Origin: Herbaspirillum aquaticum
Lineage (GTDB): Bacteria > Pseudomonadota > Gammaproteobacteria > Burkholderiales > Burkholderiaceae_D
DNA: 64,000 nucleotides
Reading direction: 5' to 3'
Assembly (NCBI RefSeq): GCF_002213425.1
Contig: NZ_NJGV01000004.1
Location: 186,001-250,000 of the forward strand
The translations under genes and the position numbers were made by a program. Below, piece by piece: positions 27,422-36,085 of this stretch. Numbering within the stretch: the first letter of the stretch is position 1; the number at the start of each line of letters is the position of its first letter. The notes beneath the pieces were generated by a model that ran no database searches, was not told the origin of the DNA, and saw only the letters and a list, made by a program, of their open reading frames with translations.

Positions 27422-28090
27422 TCAGCGCAGTGCGTCCAGCCAGCGCGCACGCTTGTCCTCATACCCCAACGCCGCATGCGCCGGACTGCTCGACGGCAAC
27501 ACCACCACCCGATAGTCCTGCGCCTTGGTACCCAGCGCCTTGATCCCGATCTTGCCGGCGGTGCCACCATTGAAGGCGATGGTCTCCAGTGCAGGCAGCC
27601 TGGCGATCAGCGTCAGCAAGTCATTGCCGCTGTGATCCCTGATTTCGCTGTCGAGACTGCCGATACGCCTGGCTTGGGCGATCACATCCCACAGGCCGAT
27701 GCGATGTTGCAGCAAGGTGGCCAGCCTGGCGTCATAGTCCATCGCGTAAAGGTCCGCCCCGATCACGTCGCCCACCAGCCGCCAGAACGCATTGCGCGGA
27801 TGCCCGTAATACTGCCGGATCGCCAGCGAGGCCGTTCCCGGCAAGCTGCCCAGGATCAGGATGCGCGTGTCCGACGCCACTACCGGCGCAAAGCTGGCCA
27901 GCAAGGGATCCGTCGTGGCTGTATCGGCATCGGGGGAAGCATCAGTGGCAGAGCAGGTGGCGGCGGCAGAGGAAGGGCGAGCAGGCATGGAAACGGCCGG
28001 GATGAAAAGAATTTCAGCAAGCACCAGCCGCATCGCAGTGCGTGCACAATGGCGCGGCTGCAGAGGCGTCAGGCTTGCGGCAAAATGCAC
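27422..28090 (-). CDS. DNA glycosylase of the uracil/hypoxanthine-DNA glycosylase superfamily
   Basis: The core (about residues 65-222) matches deoxyinosine/hypoxanthine-DNA glycosylases: ILILGSLPGTASLAIRQYY, then GHPRNAFWRLVGDV, and late PSSSPAHAALGYEDK. It would remove deaminated bases in repair. The start is uncertain. ATG 28090 gives 222 aa with a long Ala/Ser-rich N-terminus. ATG 28033 or 27988 would give shorter proteins closer to family length. The gene diverges from the SDR gene. Confidence 0.82.
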   Translation of the reverse strand: MHFAASLTPLQPRHCARTAMRLVLAEILFIPAVSMPARPSSAAATCSATDASPDADTATTDPLLASFAPVVASDTRILILGSLPGTASLAIRQYYGHPRNAFWRLVGDVIGADLYAMDYDARLATLLQHRIGLWDVIAQARRIGSLDSEIRDHSGNDLLTLIARLPALETIAFNGGTAGKIGIKALGTKAQDYRVVVLPSSSPAHAALGYEDKRARWLDALR

Positions 28091-28161
28091 AAGAATTCAC
28101 ATCTTAGCGTAAGCTGCCTTGGCGTCACGTGCCGGGCCATTCATATCAAGGGAAACTGAAC

Positions 28162-28911
28162 ATGACAGATAAAGTCATCATCGTCACCGGCGGCAGCCGT
28201 GGTATCGGCGCGGCCACCGCACTGCTGGCAGCCCAACGCGGCTACGCCGTGTGCGTGAACTACGTCTCCAACCGCGAAGCCGCCGATTCGGTGGCCGGGC
28301 AGATCCGCGCCGCCGGCGGCCGCGCCATCACCGTCGCCGGCGATGTCTCCAAAGAAGAGGACGTGCTGCGCCTGTTCACCACCACCGACCAGGAGCTGGG
28401 CCGCGTCACCGCCTTGGTCAACAACGCCGGTATCCTCGAACACCAGTCCCGCCTCGACACCATGAGCGCCGAACGCATCACCAGGGTGCTGGTGGCCAAC
28501 GTCACCGGCAGCCTGCTGTGCGCGCGCGAGGCGGTCAAGCGCATGTCCACCCGCCACGGCGGGCAGGGTGGGGCCATCGTCAACCTGTCGTCGATGGCCG
28601 CCAAGCTGGGCGGCCCCGGTGAATACGTGGACTACGCCGCCTCCAAGGGCGCCATCGACGCCTTCACCATCGGCCTGGCCAAGGAAGTGGCGGCTGAGGG
28701 TATTCGCGTCAACGCCGTGCGTCCCGGCCTGATCTATACCGACATCCACGCCAGCGGTGGCGAAGCGGGCCGTGTCGACCGGCTCAAGGATGCCGTCCCC
28801 ATGAAGCGCGGCGGCACCGCCGAGGAAGTGGCCAACGCCATCCTGTGGCTGCTGTCGGAGGAGTCTTCCTATGCCACCGGCACCTTCATCGACGTCTCCG
28901 GCGGCCGCTGA
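28162..28911 (+). CDS. SDR-family NAD(P)-dependent oxidoreductase
   Basis: This 249-aa short-chain dehydrogenase has the cofactor motif TGGSRGIGAATAL near residue 9 and NNAG at about residue 89. The catalytic Ser-Tyr-Lys is in VNLSSMAAKLG and YVDYAASKGA. The C-terminus ATGTFIDVSGGR is typical of glucose-1-dehydrogenase-like and FabG-like members. The substrate is not predictable. ATG 28162 is used; a longer in-frame version has no ribosome binding site. It is co-oriented with the Mpo1-like gene 32 bp downstream. Confidence 0.92.
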   Translation: MTDKVIIVTGGSRGIGAATALLAAQRGYAVCVNYVSNREAADSVAGQIRAAGGRAITVAGDVSKEEDVLRLFTTTDQELGRVTALVNNAGILEHQSRLDTMSAERITRVLVANVTGSLLCAREAVKRMSTRHGGQGGAIVNLSSMAAKLGGPGEYVDYAASKGAIDAFTIGLAKEVAAEGIRVNAVRPGLIYTDIHASGGEAGRVDRLKDAVPMKRGGTAEEVANAILWLLSEESSYATGTFIDVSGGR

Positions 28912-28943
28912 GGCTACGCCCGCTCATTGAACGAGGAGCTCTC

Positions 28944-29396
28944 ATGGATAGCACCAGCACCGTCTCCCCGCGCCGCATCGATGTGCTGCTGGCCCGCTAT
29001 GCCGAGAGCCATCGCCATCCGATGAATGAATTGATCCACTGCATCTGTGTGCCGGCCATCGTATTTTCGCTGCTGGGCCTGTGCTGGATCGTTTCACCGG
29101 CCGTGGCGCTGCTGGTGGCCGCCGCTGTGCTGGCCTGGTACCTGCGCCTGTCGCCGCCCTTTGCCGTGGGCATGCTGGCCATGTCGGCGGTGATGCTGGT
29201 GGTGCTGGCGCGGCTACCCTTGGGCGCTGTCCTGCCGGTGTCGGCGTCGGTCTTCGTGCTGGCCTGGATCGGCCAGTTCATCGGCCATCGCATCGAGGGC
29301 AAGAAGCCATCTTTCTTCGAGGACCTGCGGTTTCTGCTGGTGGGGCCCTTGTTCGTGCTGGCTTTCCTGTACCGGCGTTGGCATATCGCCTACTGA
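28944..29396 (+). CDS. Mpo1-like (DUF962) membrane protein
   Basis: This 150-aa protein has four predicted helices. The N-terminal segment YAESHRHPMNELIHCICVPA and the later IGQFIGHRIEGKKPSFFEDL carry the conserved histidines of the DUF962/Mpo1 family. In yeast, Mpo1 is an Fe(II)-dependent dioxygenase of 2-hydroxy fatty acids. Activity of the bacterial proteins is inferred from these histidines. ATG 28944 has GAGGAG upstream. It probably forms an operon with the SDR gene. Confidence 0.87.
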   Translation: MDSTSTVSPRRIDVLLARYAESHRHPMNELIHCICVPAIVFSLLGLCWIVSPAVALLVAAAVLAWYLRLSPPFAVGMLAMSAVMLVVLARLPLGAVLPVSASVFVLAWIGQFIGHRIEGKKPSFFEDLRFLLVGPLFVLAFLYRRWHIAY

Positions 29397-29561
29397 AGAA
29401 GTCCTTGCGGGAACGATTGCCGACGCGCAGCCTCTTTGTATTAAGATGTAAAGGAATGTGTGCTTGCGGGCGAGATGCGCGATCATGTTGCGTTCGCGCG
29501 GACGCTCGAATCCCCCCGCTGCCCGGAAACGGGCCAATAGTTCTCAGTCGGAGTTTTTAGT

Positions 29562-30014
29562 ATGAAGAAATTGCTTGTGATCGCAGCCCTGGGCTCCCTG
29601 GTAGCCGGCTGCGCAGTGACCCCCAACTCGGCCAGCGTCTACAACACCCGCCAGGCGCAGGGTGAGCAGACCGTGCGCATGGGCGTGGTCGAGTCTATCC
29701 GCAACGTGACCATCGACAAGGGCTCGACCGGCGTCGGTACTCTCGGCGGCGCCGCATTGGGCGGCATCGCGGCCGGTTCCAACATCGGCGGCGGCAATGG
29801 TGCCCTGGCTGCCGGTATCGTCGGCGCACTGGCCGGCGGCGTCCTGGGCAACCAGGCCGAAGCCCACCTGAACAACCGTCCCGGCCTGGAAATCACCGTG
29901 CGCCTGGATAACGGCGAGCTGCGCGCCATCACCCAGGATGCAGATGAACCTTTCCGCATCGGCGAACGTGTCCGTCTGCTCTCCAACGGACGCACCACCC
30001 GCGTGACGCACTGA
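29562..30014 (+). CDS. SlyB/PcP-like glycine-zipper outer-membrane lipoprotein
   Basis: This 150-aa lipoprotein has a signal peptide with lipobox LVAGC (Cys17). It also has a glycine-zipper segment rich in GG (LGGAALGGIAAGSNIGGG and AGIVGALAGGVLGNQAEA) and a C-terminal beta-rich domain ending GRTTRVTH. This matches the SlyB/PcP family, which stabilises the outer membrane. It has its own terminator immediately downstream, so it is monocistronic. Confidence 0.92.
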   Translation: MKKLLVIAALGSLVAGCAVTPNSASVYNTRQAQGEQTVRMGVVESIRNVTIDKGSTGVGTLGGAALGGIAAGSNIGGGNGALAAGIVGALAGGVLGNQAEAHLNNRPGLEITVRLDNGELRAITQDADEPFRIGERVRLLSNGRTTRVTH

Positions 30015-30035
30015 TTTTTGCGAAGCGTATGAAGA

Positions 30036-30061
30036 AGCAGGGCTGCGGCCCTGCTTTTTTT
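30036..30061 (+). terminator. Intrinsic terminator of the SlyB-like gene
   Basis: AGCAGGGC (30036-30043) pairs with GCCCTGCT (30048-30055) around a TGCG loop, followed by T6. It abuts the 3' end of the convergent GNAT gene. Confidence 0.92.
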
Positions 30062-30062
30062 G

Positions 30063-30665
30063 TCAGGAAATCAGAGGGAAATCTTCGCCACGTCGCCAAT
30101 CGCGCCACGTTCCCTGATCGATCTGGTAGAGCCTGTGCAGGCTCAATGCGTGACCTGCTGGCAAGCGCGGATGGAGAAAGTCATCCTTCATTTCCGAGCG
30201 CATGCCCAGTCGCTGCATCACCGCTAGCGAACGGGCGTTGGCAGGTACCGTAAAAGCAACGATCCGAGGCAGCGCCAGCTTCAGAAAGCCGAAATCCAGC
30301 GCGCAGCGCGCTGCCTCCGTGACATAGCCCCGCCCCCAAAGCGCAGGGGCCAGCCGCCAGCTGATTTCGACGGCAGGCGTGAAATGCGCCTCGAATCCGA
30401 CTTGCATCAAGCCAACGACCCCGGCCATTTCACTGACGCCAGGGATTTCCAACGCCCATGGGCCAAATCCATGCTGGACGAAATGCTCTTCTACCTTGTC
30501 GGCCAAGGCATCGCTCTCTGCTCGAGTCAGGCATTGGGGGAAGTGCTGCATGGCCACCGGATCGGCGTTGATCGCCGCCAGCGCTTCGCGATCCTCCGCT
30601 CGCCATCGCCGCAGGACTACGCGGGGACCTTGCAATAAAGGCTCTTCAGGATGACGTTGTGTCAT
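30063..30665 (-). CDS. GNAT N-acetyltransferase, RimJ/RimL type
   Basis: This 200-aa protein has the RimJ/RimL-like start LQGPRVVLRRWRAEDREALA and the acetyl-CoA binding region around LAPALWGRGYVTEAARCALD (the RGYxxEA loop). The C-terminal FTVPANARSLAVMQRLGM is also typical of the family. It transfers acetyl from acetyl-CoA to an amine or protein N-terminus; the substrate is unknown. Its start overlaps the 3' end of the FUSC-like gene by 20 bp, so the two are co-transcribed. Confidence 0.9.
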   Translation of the reverse strand: MTQRHPEEPLLQGPRVVLRRWRAEDREALAAINADPVAMQHFPQCLTRAESDALADKVEEHFVQHGFGPWALEIPGVSEMAGVVGLMQVGFEAHFTPAVEISWRLAPALWGRGYVTEAARCALDFGFLKLALPRIVAFTVPANARSLAVMQRLGMRSEMKDDFLHPRLPAGHALSLHRLYQIDQGTWRDWRRGEDFPLIS

Positions 30666-31173
30666 TGTTGACGGACGTTTGTTTGGATTTCAGCAACCAC
30701 ATGTAGACCACCGTTTGCAACAATGCCACCGTACTTCCGACGATGACTTCCCCCACCCGCATCAAGGCCAGGTGCAGTTCCTGGCTCAGGCCATTGCCGG
30801 TGAAGGCGGCCGAGAGCAGGATCACCACGGTGGCCGGTCCCAGCCGCCAGTTGCTCGGATAGTTCTGCAGCAGCATGGCCACCACTACCGCTGCGGTCAG
30901 GGCCACCAGCATGGCCAGGAAGGTCGGCCCGAATATCACCAGCGCGATGCAGGAAACGATGCAGCCGGAAATCGTGTTGATCAGCCGCGCGCGGAAATTG
31001 GCCTTGGCCACCGTCATGTCCGGTTCGGTCACGATGATGAGCGAAATCATCGCCCAGTAGGGCTCCTCGATACCCAGCGCGCGCAGTCCGTACCACAGGA
31101 TCAGGCAGCCGGAGAGGATCTTGACCAGGTAGGCGAGGGCATTCTTGCGGGGATTGATGAAGTGCAATTCCAT
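30646..31173 (-). CDS. FUSC-like integral membrane protein
   Basis: This 175-aa protein has about four to five hydrophobic helices. The segment GIEEPYWAMISLIIVTEPDM followed by FRARLINTISGCIVSCI is characteristic of the membrane half of FUSC/aromatic-acid-exporter (DUF939-like) proteins. It is much shorter than full-length exporters and lacks their cytoplasmic domain. It may act as a homo-oligomer. Its function is unknown. Confidence 0.78.
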   Translation of the reverse strand: MELHFINPRKNALAYLVKILSGCLILWYGLRALGIEEPYWAMISLIIVTEPDMTVAKANFRARLINTISGCIVSCIALVIFGPTFLAMLVALTAAVVVAMLLQNYPSNWRLGPATVVILLSAAFTGNGLSQELHLALMRVGEVIVGSTVALLQTVVYMWLLKSKQTSVNNDTTSS

Positions 31174-31219
31174 AGGCCGATGTTAACCAGCCAGCATCGT
31201 GGCTGCAAGCCGATATGAA

Positions 31220-31257
31220 TGAAAACGCCGCCTGCGGGAGTTCCCGCAGGCGGCGTT
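31220..31257 (-). terminator. Strong terminator downstream of htpG
   Basis: AACGCCGCCTGCGGGA (31224-31239) and TCCCGCAGGCGGCGTT (31242-31257) form a 16-bp perfect stem. Read on the minus strand it is followed by TTC after the final T pair, and it ends the htpG transcript. Confidence 0.85.
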
Positions 31258-31310
31258 CCTGCCAGCCAGGCCATCACGGCCTGTCGGCATGGTCCGGCAT
31301 ATGAACGAAC

Positions 31311-33221
31311 TTACTTGGCGGCCATGGCCAGCAGCATGTCGTTCAAGCGCTTGACGAAGCTGGCCGGATCGGCCAGTGCACCGCCTTCAGCCAGCAGGGC
31401 CTGGTCATACAGGATGTGCGACCAGTCGTCGAAGCGCGCCTCTTCGTATTTCAGGCGCTGCACCAGCGGGTGGTCCGGGTTGATTTCCAGCGTGGGCTTG
31501 GATTCCGGTGCCGCCTGGCCGGCTGCCTTCAACATGCGCACCAGGTTGCCCGACAGTTCGTTCTCGTCGGCCACCAGGCAAGCCGGGGAATCGGTCAGGC
31601 GGAAGGTCACGCGCACTTCCTTGGCCTTGTCGCCCAGGGCGGTCTTCATCTTCTCGACCAGTTCCTTGTACTCGGCTTGCGTTTCTTCGTGCTGCTTCTT
31701 CTCGGCTTCGTTCTCCAGCTGGCCCAGGTCCAGGCCACCCTTGGCCACCGAGGCCAGTTCCTTGCCCTCGAATTCGGTCAGGAAGGACAGCATCCATTCG
31801 TCCACGCGGTCGGTCAGCAGCAGCACTTCCACACCCTTCTTGCGGAAGATCTCCAGGTGCGGGCTGTTCTTGGCGGCCTGCCAGGTCTCGGCAGTGACGT
31901 AGTAGATCTTGTCCTGGCCTTCCTTCATGCGGGCCACATAATCGGCCAGCGAAACATTCTGCACATCGCTGTCATTGTGGGTGGAAGCAAAGCGCAGCAG
32001 CTTGGCGATGCGCTCCTTGTTGGTCGCGTCTTCGCCGATACCTTCCTTGAGCACCTGGCCGAACTCGGTCCAGAAGGTGGTGTACTTGTCCTTCTGCGCC
32101 TGGTCTTCGCTGTTGGCCAGCTCTTCCAGCAGGCTCAGCACGCGCTTGGCCGAACCGTCGCGGATGGCGCGCACATCGCGCGACTCCTGCAGGATCTCGC
32201 GCGAGACGTTCAGTGGCAGGTCGGCCGAATCGATCACACCCTTGACGAAGCGCAGGTACACCGGCATCAGCTGCTCGGCATCGTCCATGATGAACACGCG
32301 CTTGACGTAGAGCTTGATGCCGCCACGCTTGTTGCGGTCCCACAGGTCGAACGGGGCGCGCGCCGGGATGTAGAGCAGCTGGGTGTATTCGCTGCGGCCT
32401 TCCACGCGGTTGTGGGTATAGGCCAGGGGAGCGCCGAAGTCGTGCGAGACGTGCTTGTAGAACTCTTCATATTGCTCGGGCGTGACTTCCGACTTGCTGC
32501 GGGTCCACAGGGCGCTGGCCTGGTTGACCGTCTCCAGCTCGTCCTTCTGCACGGTTTCCTTCTTTTCCTCATCCCATTCTTCCTTGTTCATCAGGATGGG
32601 CAGGGAAATGTGGTCGGAATACTTGCGGATGATGGACTTGAGCTGCCATGCAGAGAGGAATTCATCTTCACCTTCACGCAGGTGCAGGATGATGTCGGTG
32701 CCGCGGCCCGGCTTGGTGATCTGCTCGATGGAGAAGTCGCCTGCGCCTTCGGATTCCCAGCGCACGCCTTCAGAAGCAGGGGTGCCGGCACGGCGCGTCT
32801 CGACCGTGATGCGGTCGGCGATGATGAAGCCCGAGTAGAAGCCCACGCCGAACTGGCCGATCAGGGCGGCGTCCTTCTGCTGGTCGCCCGACAGGCGCGA
32901 GAAGAATTCCTTGGTGCCCGACTTGGCGATGGTGCCCAGGTGCGAGATGGCCTCATCCCGGTTCATGCCGATGCCGTTGTCGGAGATGGTGATGGTGCGC
33001 GCCGCCTTGTCGAAGCTGATCTTGATCTTCAGTTCCGGATCGTCCTCGAACAGGCTGCCATTGTTGATGGCCTCGAAGCGCAGCTTGTCCGCCGCATCCG
33101 AGGCATTGGAGACCAGCTCGCGCAGGAAGATTTCCTTGTTCGAATACAGCGAGTGGATCATCAATTGCAGCAGTTGCTTGACTTCGGCCTGGAAGCCCAT
33201 GGTCTGTTTTTCGGTTGCCAT
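31311..33221 (-). CDS. htpG: Hsp90-family chaperone HtpG
   Basis: HtpG is the bacterial Hsp90, an ATP-dependent dimeric chaperone. The 636-aa length is normal. The N-terminal GHKL ATPase domain shows [20 protein letters not shown] near residue 29, the DNGIGM loop near residue 80, and [11 protein letters not shown]. The middle domain carries [10 protein letters not shown], and the C-terminus is the dimerisation domain. A sigma-32-like promoter lies upstream, consistent with heat-shock control. Confidence 0.97.
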   Translation of the reverse strand: MATEKQTMGFQAEVKQLLQLMIHSLYSNKEIFLRELVSNASDAADKLRFEAINNGSLFEDDPELKIKISFDKAARTITISDNGIGMNRDEAISHLGTIAKSGTKEFFSRLSGDQQKDAALIGQFGVGFYSGFIIADRITVETRRAGTPASEGVRWESEGAGDFSIEQITKPGRGTDIILHLREGEDEFLSAWQLKSIIRKYSDHISLPILMNKEEWDEEKKETVQKDELETVNQASALWTRSKSEVTPEQYEEFYKHVSHDFGAPLAYTHNRVEGRSEYTQLLYIPARAPFDLWDRNKRGGIKLYVKRVFIMDDAEQLMPVYLRFVKGVIDSADLPLNVSREILQESRDVRAIRDGSAKRVLSLLEELANSEDQAQKDKYTTFWTEFGQVLKEGIGEDATNKERIAKLLRFASTHNDSDVQNVSLADYVARMKEGQDKIYYVTAETWQAAKNSPHLEIFRKKGVEVLLLTDRVDEWMLSFLTEFEGKELASVAKGGLDLGQLENEAEKKQHEETQAEYKELVEKMKTALGDKAKEVRVTFRLTDSPACLVADENELSGNLVRMLKAAGQAAPESKPTLEINPDHPLVQRLKYEEARFDDWSHILYDQALLAEGGALADPASFVKRLNDMLLAMAAK

Positions 33222-33284
33222 GTGGTTGTCCTTATTGAAGAAATGGATGAGTGAAATAGGCAGAGGTAATCGTCTGTGGGCAGG

Positions 33285-33313
33285 ATATAGGGAGAGACTT
33301 GTGGTTTTTCAAC
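33285..33313 (-). promoter_or_regulatory. Candidate sigma-32 (heat-shock) promoter of htpG
   Basis: On the minus strand TTGAAA (33312-33307) is followed after 14 bp by CCCTATAT (33292-33285). The sigma-32 consensus is CTTGAAA, 11-16 bp, CCCCATnT. Only one of the fixed positions of the -10 deviates. It lies about 65 bp upstream of the htpG ATG. Confidence 0.65.
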
Positions 33314-33454
33314 CGCAATTTTTGTCATTTTTGATCAGTTCGTGAGTATTGCGGTATTTCCTGATGGCACGAAGTCAACAAGCTGACCATAATTGCCGGA
33401 GTTAACTTTTATCAAGTCAATTGAAATTAAACGATTTTTCCGGGTTATTTGTAA

Positions 33455-33482
33455 TTGAGTTGCAATCCGCCGGTGATAAAAT
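33455..33482 (+). promoter_or_regulatory. Candidate sigma-70 promoter of the type I secretion operon
   Basis: TTGAGT (33455-33460), 16-bp spacer, TAAAAT (33477-33482). The -10 matches 5 of 6 and the -35 matches 4 of 6. It lies about 180 bp upstream of the first gene, followed by an operator-like palindrome. Confidence 0.4.
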
Positions 33483-33505
33483 TGTTTTAACAAAATGGTA
33501 ACAAA

Positions 33506-33524
33506 TTCGATCAGGCTGATCGAA
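33506..33524. promoter_or_regulatory. Perfect 19-bp palindrome upstream of the secretion operon
   Basis: TTCGATCAGGCTGATCGAA has 9-bp perfect arms around one G. No T-run follows, so it is not a terminator. It starts 24 bp after the candidate -10, a position typical of a repressor operator. The regulator is unknown. Confidence 0.55.
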
Positions 33525-33665
33525 CGGATGTACAAGCCGGAGCTCCCCCAAGAAAAAGAACAGGAGTGCCCCGGTTTGATGACGGGAATCGCAGAGGGCT
33601 GACGATTCTTTCCTGGGATGTGGGTTGGGTAGGGGAGGCCGGTGGGATACCGGCTGATCGTGTTG

Positions 33666-35312
33666 ATGAGAGTTCTCAAGAGCAAGCGTTTCATACTGGG
33701 CGTTTCATTGGGCTTGGCCGCGCATTCTGCGCCCCAGGCGGCTGACAAGCCGCCGGCCGCTGGCGCCGCAGCCACCGTGCAAGCCACTCCGGCCACGCCG
33801 GGTTCCTTCGACAACAAACTGGATGCGCCGCCGCAGATCCGGCTGGGTGCCGATCCGGCCGGGCCAGCGGCGACGGACTATCGTCTGCCGGGTTTGCCGG
33901 CCGATACCCCGCCGCCCTCGACCCAGGATGAAATCCTGCTGTTGCTGCGCCAGTCCGATCCAGGTTTCTCGGGCAACCAGATCGTCCTGCCGCAGATCAG
34001 CATCGTCACCGAGGGTGAGCCGGTCCCGGACCTGAGCCTGCGCAGCGTGCTCGACCTTGCGCTCAACAACAGCTACAGCTACGCCGCCACCGCCGCGCAA
34101 GCCGACCAGGCACGCTATGCCTCCAAGGCGACGGCTGGCCAGCTGGGCCCGACCCTGGATGTGCGCGCGCAGAAGGGCAATGAATATTCTTCGCCGTCCT
34201 CGGTGATCGACCCCAATACCGGGCTGATCCAGCGCGCCTCGTACCACAAGCGCTGGGACGTGACCCTGATCGGCCGCCAGCCGATCTTCGCCCCCGGTTC
34301 GTATTACGACTACCGCAAGAGCAGCGCCCTGGCCGACGCCGCCGACCTGCGTCGCGACGACGCCCGCGAGACCCTGTATTACAACGCCATCAAGGCGTAT
34401 TACGACGTCATGCGCGCCTATGCCACGCTGTCGTTCTCGCGCAGCTATGCCCAGCGCATGGGCGCCTTGCTGAATTACATGAACAAGCGCCTCGAAGGCG
34501 GGGGCGCCAGCCGTATCGACTTCGAGCGCGTGCGCGGCCGTTCGCTCACGGCCCAGTCCGCCGTGGCCGAGGCCGAAGGGGCGCTGGAAAGCGCCATGGT
34601 GTCGCTGAACCAGATCACCGGCCGCAAGATCGAGCAGATCGAAGTGCCGGACCACATGATGCCGACCGTGCCGGACACCTCCAAGCTGGCCCTGCAGGAT
34701 GTCTACGAGACCAACCCCGGCGTGCGCGCCGCGCGGCGCGACGTGGAAGCGGCCAACCAGGAACTGAAGTCGGCGCGCGCCAAGTTCTCGCCCACGGTGG
34801 CCCTGGAATGGACCCAGACCAAGACCCGCGGTGCGGGCGGTGCCATCGATACCACCGACAACAGCCTGCAGCTGACCACCGACCGCCGCCTGATGATGGT
34901 GGTGAGCATGAACCTGCTCAATGGCGGCTCCGACCTGTATTACAGCAAGCAGGCCGGTGCCAAGTACGTGGAAAAGAGCAATACCGCGCTGGACCTGGAA
35001 CGCAAATTGCGTGAGCAGATCGAGATCAATTACCGCACCCTGGGGGCGGTGAGAAAGCGCATGGAGATTTCGCGCCAGGCCTATTTGACCAATGCCAACG
35101 TGGCCGATGTCTTCCTGGAACAGCTCTCCACCGGCAGCAAGCAATTGCTGGACGTGCTGGACGCCTACCAGCAGGCCTACCAGGCGCGCATGGATTTTGC
35201 CAACCTGCTGTTCCAGCAGGCTGACCTGAGCTACCAGATCCTGCGCAACACCGGTCGCGCAACTGCACTGGAAACCCTGCCCACGCGGGCGTCGAACAAG
35301 ACGGGGGAATGA
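33666..35312 (+). CDS. TolC-family outer-membrane channel of the type I secretion system
   Basis: This 548-aa precursor has a signal peptide (about 25 residues, ending AAHSAPQAAD). A Pro/Ala-rich spacer follows, then a TolC-like domain from about residue 120. It shows the alternating helix content of outer-membrane efflux proteins, with LRSVLDLALNNSYSYAATAA and late LEQLSTGSKQLLDVLDAYQQ, an LapE-like C-terminal signature. ATG 33666 is chosen; an in-frame GTG at 33642 is possible. The gene opens an operon with five co-oriented downstream genes and overlaps the next by 4 bases. Confidence 0.92.
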   Translation: MRVLKSKRFILGVSLGLAAHSAPQAADKPPAAGAAATVQATPATPGSFDNKLDAPPQIRLGADPAGPAATDYRLPGLPADTPPPSTQDEILLLLRQSDPGFSGNQIVLPQISIVTEGEPVPDLSLRSVLDLALNNSYSYAATAAQADQARYASKATAGQLGPTLDVRAQKGNEYSSPSSVIDPNTGLIQRASYHKRWDVTLIGRQPIFAPGSYYDYRKSSALADAADLRRDDARETLYYNAIKAYYDVMRAYATLSFSRSYAQRMGALLNYMNKRLEGGGASRIDFERVRGRSLTAQSAVAEAEGALESAMVSLNQITGRKIEQIEVPDHMMPTVPDTSKLALQDVYETNPGVRAARRDVEAANQELKSARAKFSPTVALEWTQTKTRGAGGAIDTTDNSLQLTTDRRLMMVVSMNLLNGGSDLYYSKQAGAKYVEKSNTALDLERKLREQIEINYRTLGAVRKRMEISRQAYLTNANVADVFLEQLSTGSKQLLDVLDAYQQAYQARMDFANLLFQQADLSYQILRNTGRATALETLPTRASNKTGE

Positions 35313-36085
35313 TGGAGGGCGGCAAGGAACAGAATTTCTGGCCAGGCTTCGTGGACGCGCTGTCCAACGTGGTGCTGGTGATGATTTTCGTGGTGGTGGT
35401 GTTCGTGGTGACGCTGTTCTACTACTCGCAGAAGCTGGCGCAGATGAAGGTCAGCAAGCTGATCTCGCAAGGCCAGGTGCAGGTCGTGGGTGAATCCAAG
35501 GCCAAGAAGACCGACACCATCGCCACCGCCGACAACACCAGTACCAACAGTGCCGAAACGCCCGGCGAGCGCGAGAAGGCGCAGGAGATCGAGCAGTTGA
35601 AGCGCGAAGTGGCCAGCCTCAAGGCCAAGCTGGCCGCGCCGCCCCTGCAGTCCGACAACGGCAGCCTGCGCAGCGCCGCCGCACCCTCCAGCCCCAATGC
35701 GATCCAGGTCAAGACCGAACCCAATGACAAGGAAGTCGCACCGGGCCTGCGCATCGATGCCAACGAAAAAGCGGTGACCCTGAACTTCGACGCCGACTCC
35801 ACCCAGTTGAACGACGAAGGGTCCAAGGCGCTCGACAAGAGCATCGGCGACTGGGTACGCCGCGCCAAGTCCAGCCAGGGCAAGATCGTGGTCACCGGCG
35901 TCATCGGCAGCGGTGCCTACAGCGAGAGCCGGCGCCGCGCCTACTATCGCACCGTGGCGGTCCGCAACTATCTCATCGATGCCGGCGTGGACAAGGAGCG
36001 CGTGACCAGCCGCGTGGCCACCGATGAAAACGGCAGCGGCAATGACGCCCGCGTGATCGTGCAATACCAGGCCTCGGCAAAATGA
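35309..36085 (+). CDS. OmpA/MotB-like inner-membrane protein with periplasmic domain
   Basis: This 258-aa protein has a short cytoplasmic N-terminus and one hydrophobic helix (about residues 16-40, VVLVMIFVVVVFVVTLFYY). A Glu/Lys-rich coiled coil follows at about residues 85-112, then a C-terminal OmpA/MotB-type fold (about 145-258; NFDADSTQLNDEGSKALDKS). This layout is that of MotB, ExbD and the SiiA protein of Salmonella SPI-4. Start and stop overlap both neighbours (ATGA), so it is tightly coupled to the channel and adaptor genes. Its likely partner is the MotA/ExbB-like protein at 37583. Confidence 0.85.
   Translation: MMEGGKEQNFWPGFVDALSNVVLVMIFVVVVFVVTLFYYSQKLAQMKVSKLISQGQVQVVGESKAKKTDTIATADNTSTNSAETPGEREKAQEIEQLKREVASLKAKLAAPPLQSDNGSLRSAAAPSSPNAIQVKTEPNDKEVAPGLRIDANEKAVTLNFDADSTQLNDEGSKALDKSIGDWVRRAKSSQGKIVVTGVIGSGAYSESRRRAYYRTVAVRNYLIDAGVDKERVTSRVATDENGSGNDARVIVQYQASAK

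Larger units (their letters stand above)
33222..33665. other. AT-rich intergenic region between htpG and the type I secretion operon
   Basis: This gap of about 440 bp between divergent transcripts is clearly more AT-rich than its surroundings. It holds the htpG heat-shock promoter on the minus strand and, on the plus strand, a candidate promoter and a perfect palindrome, listed separately. I see no coding frame with support. Confidence 0.7.
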
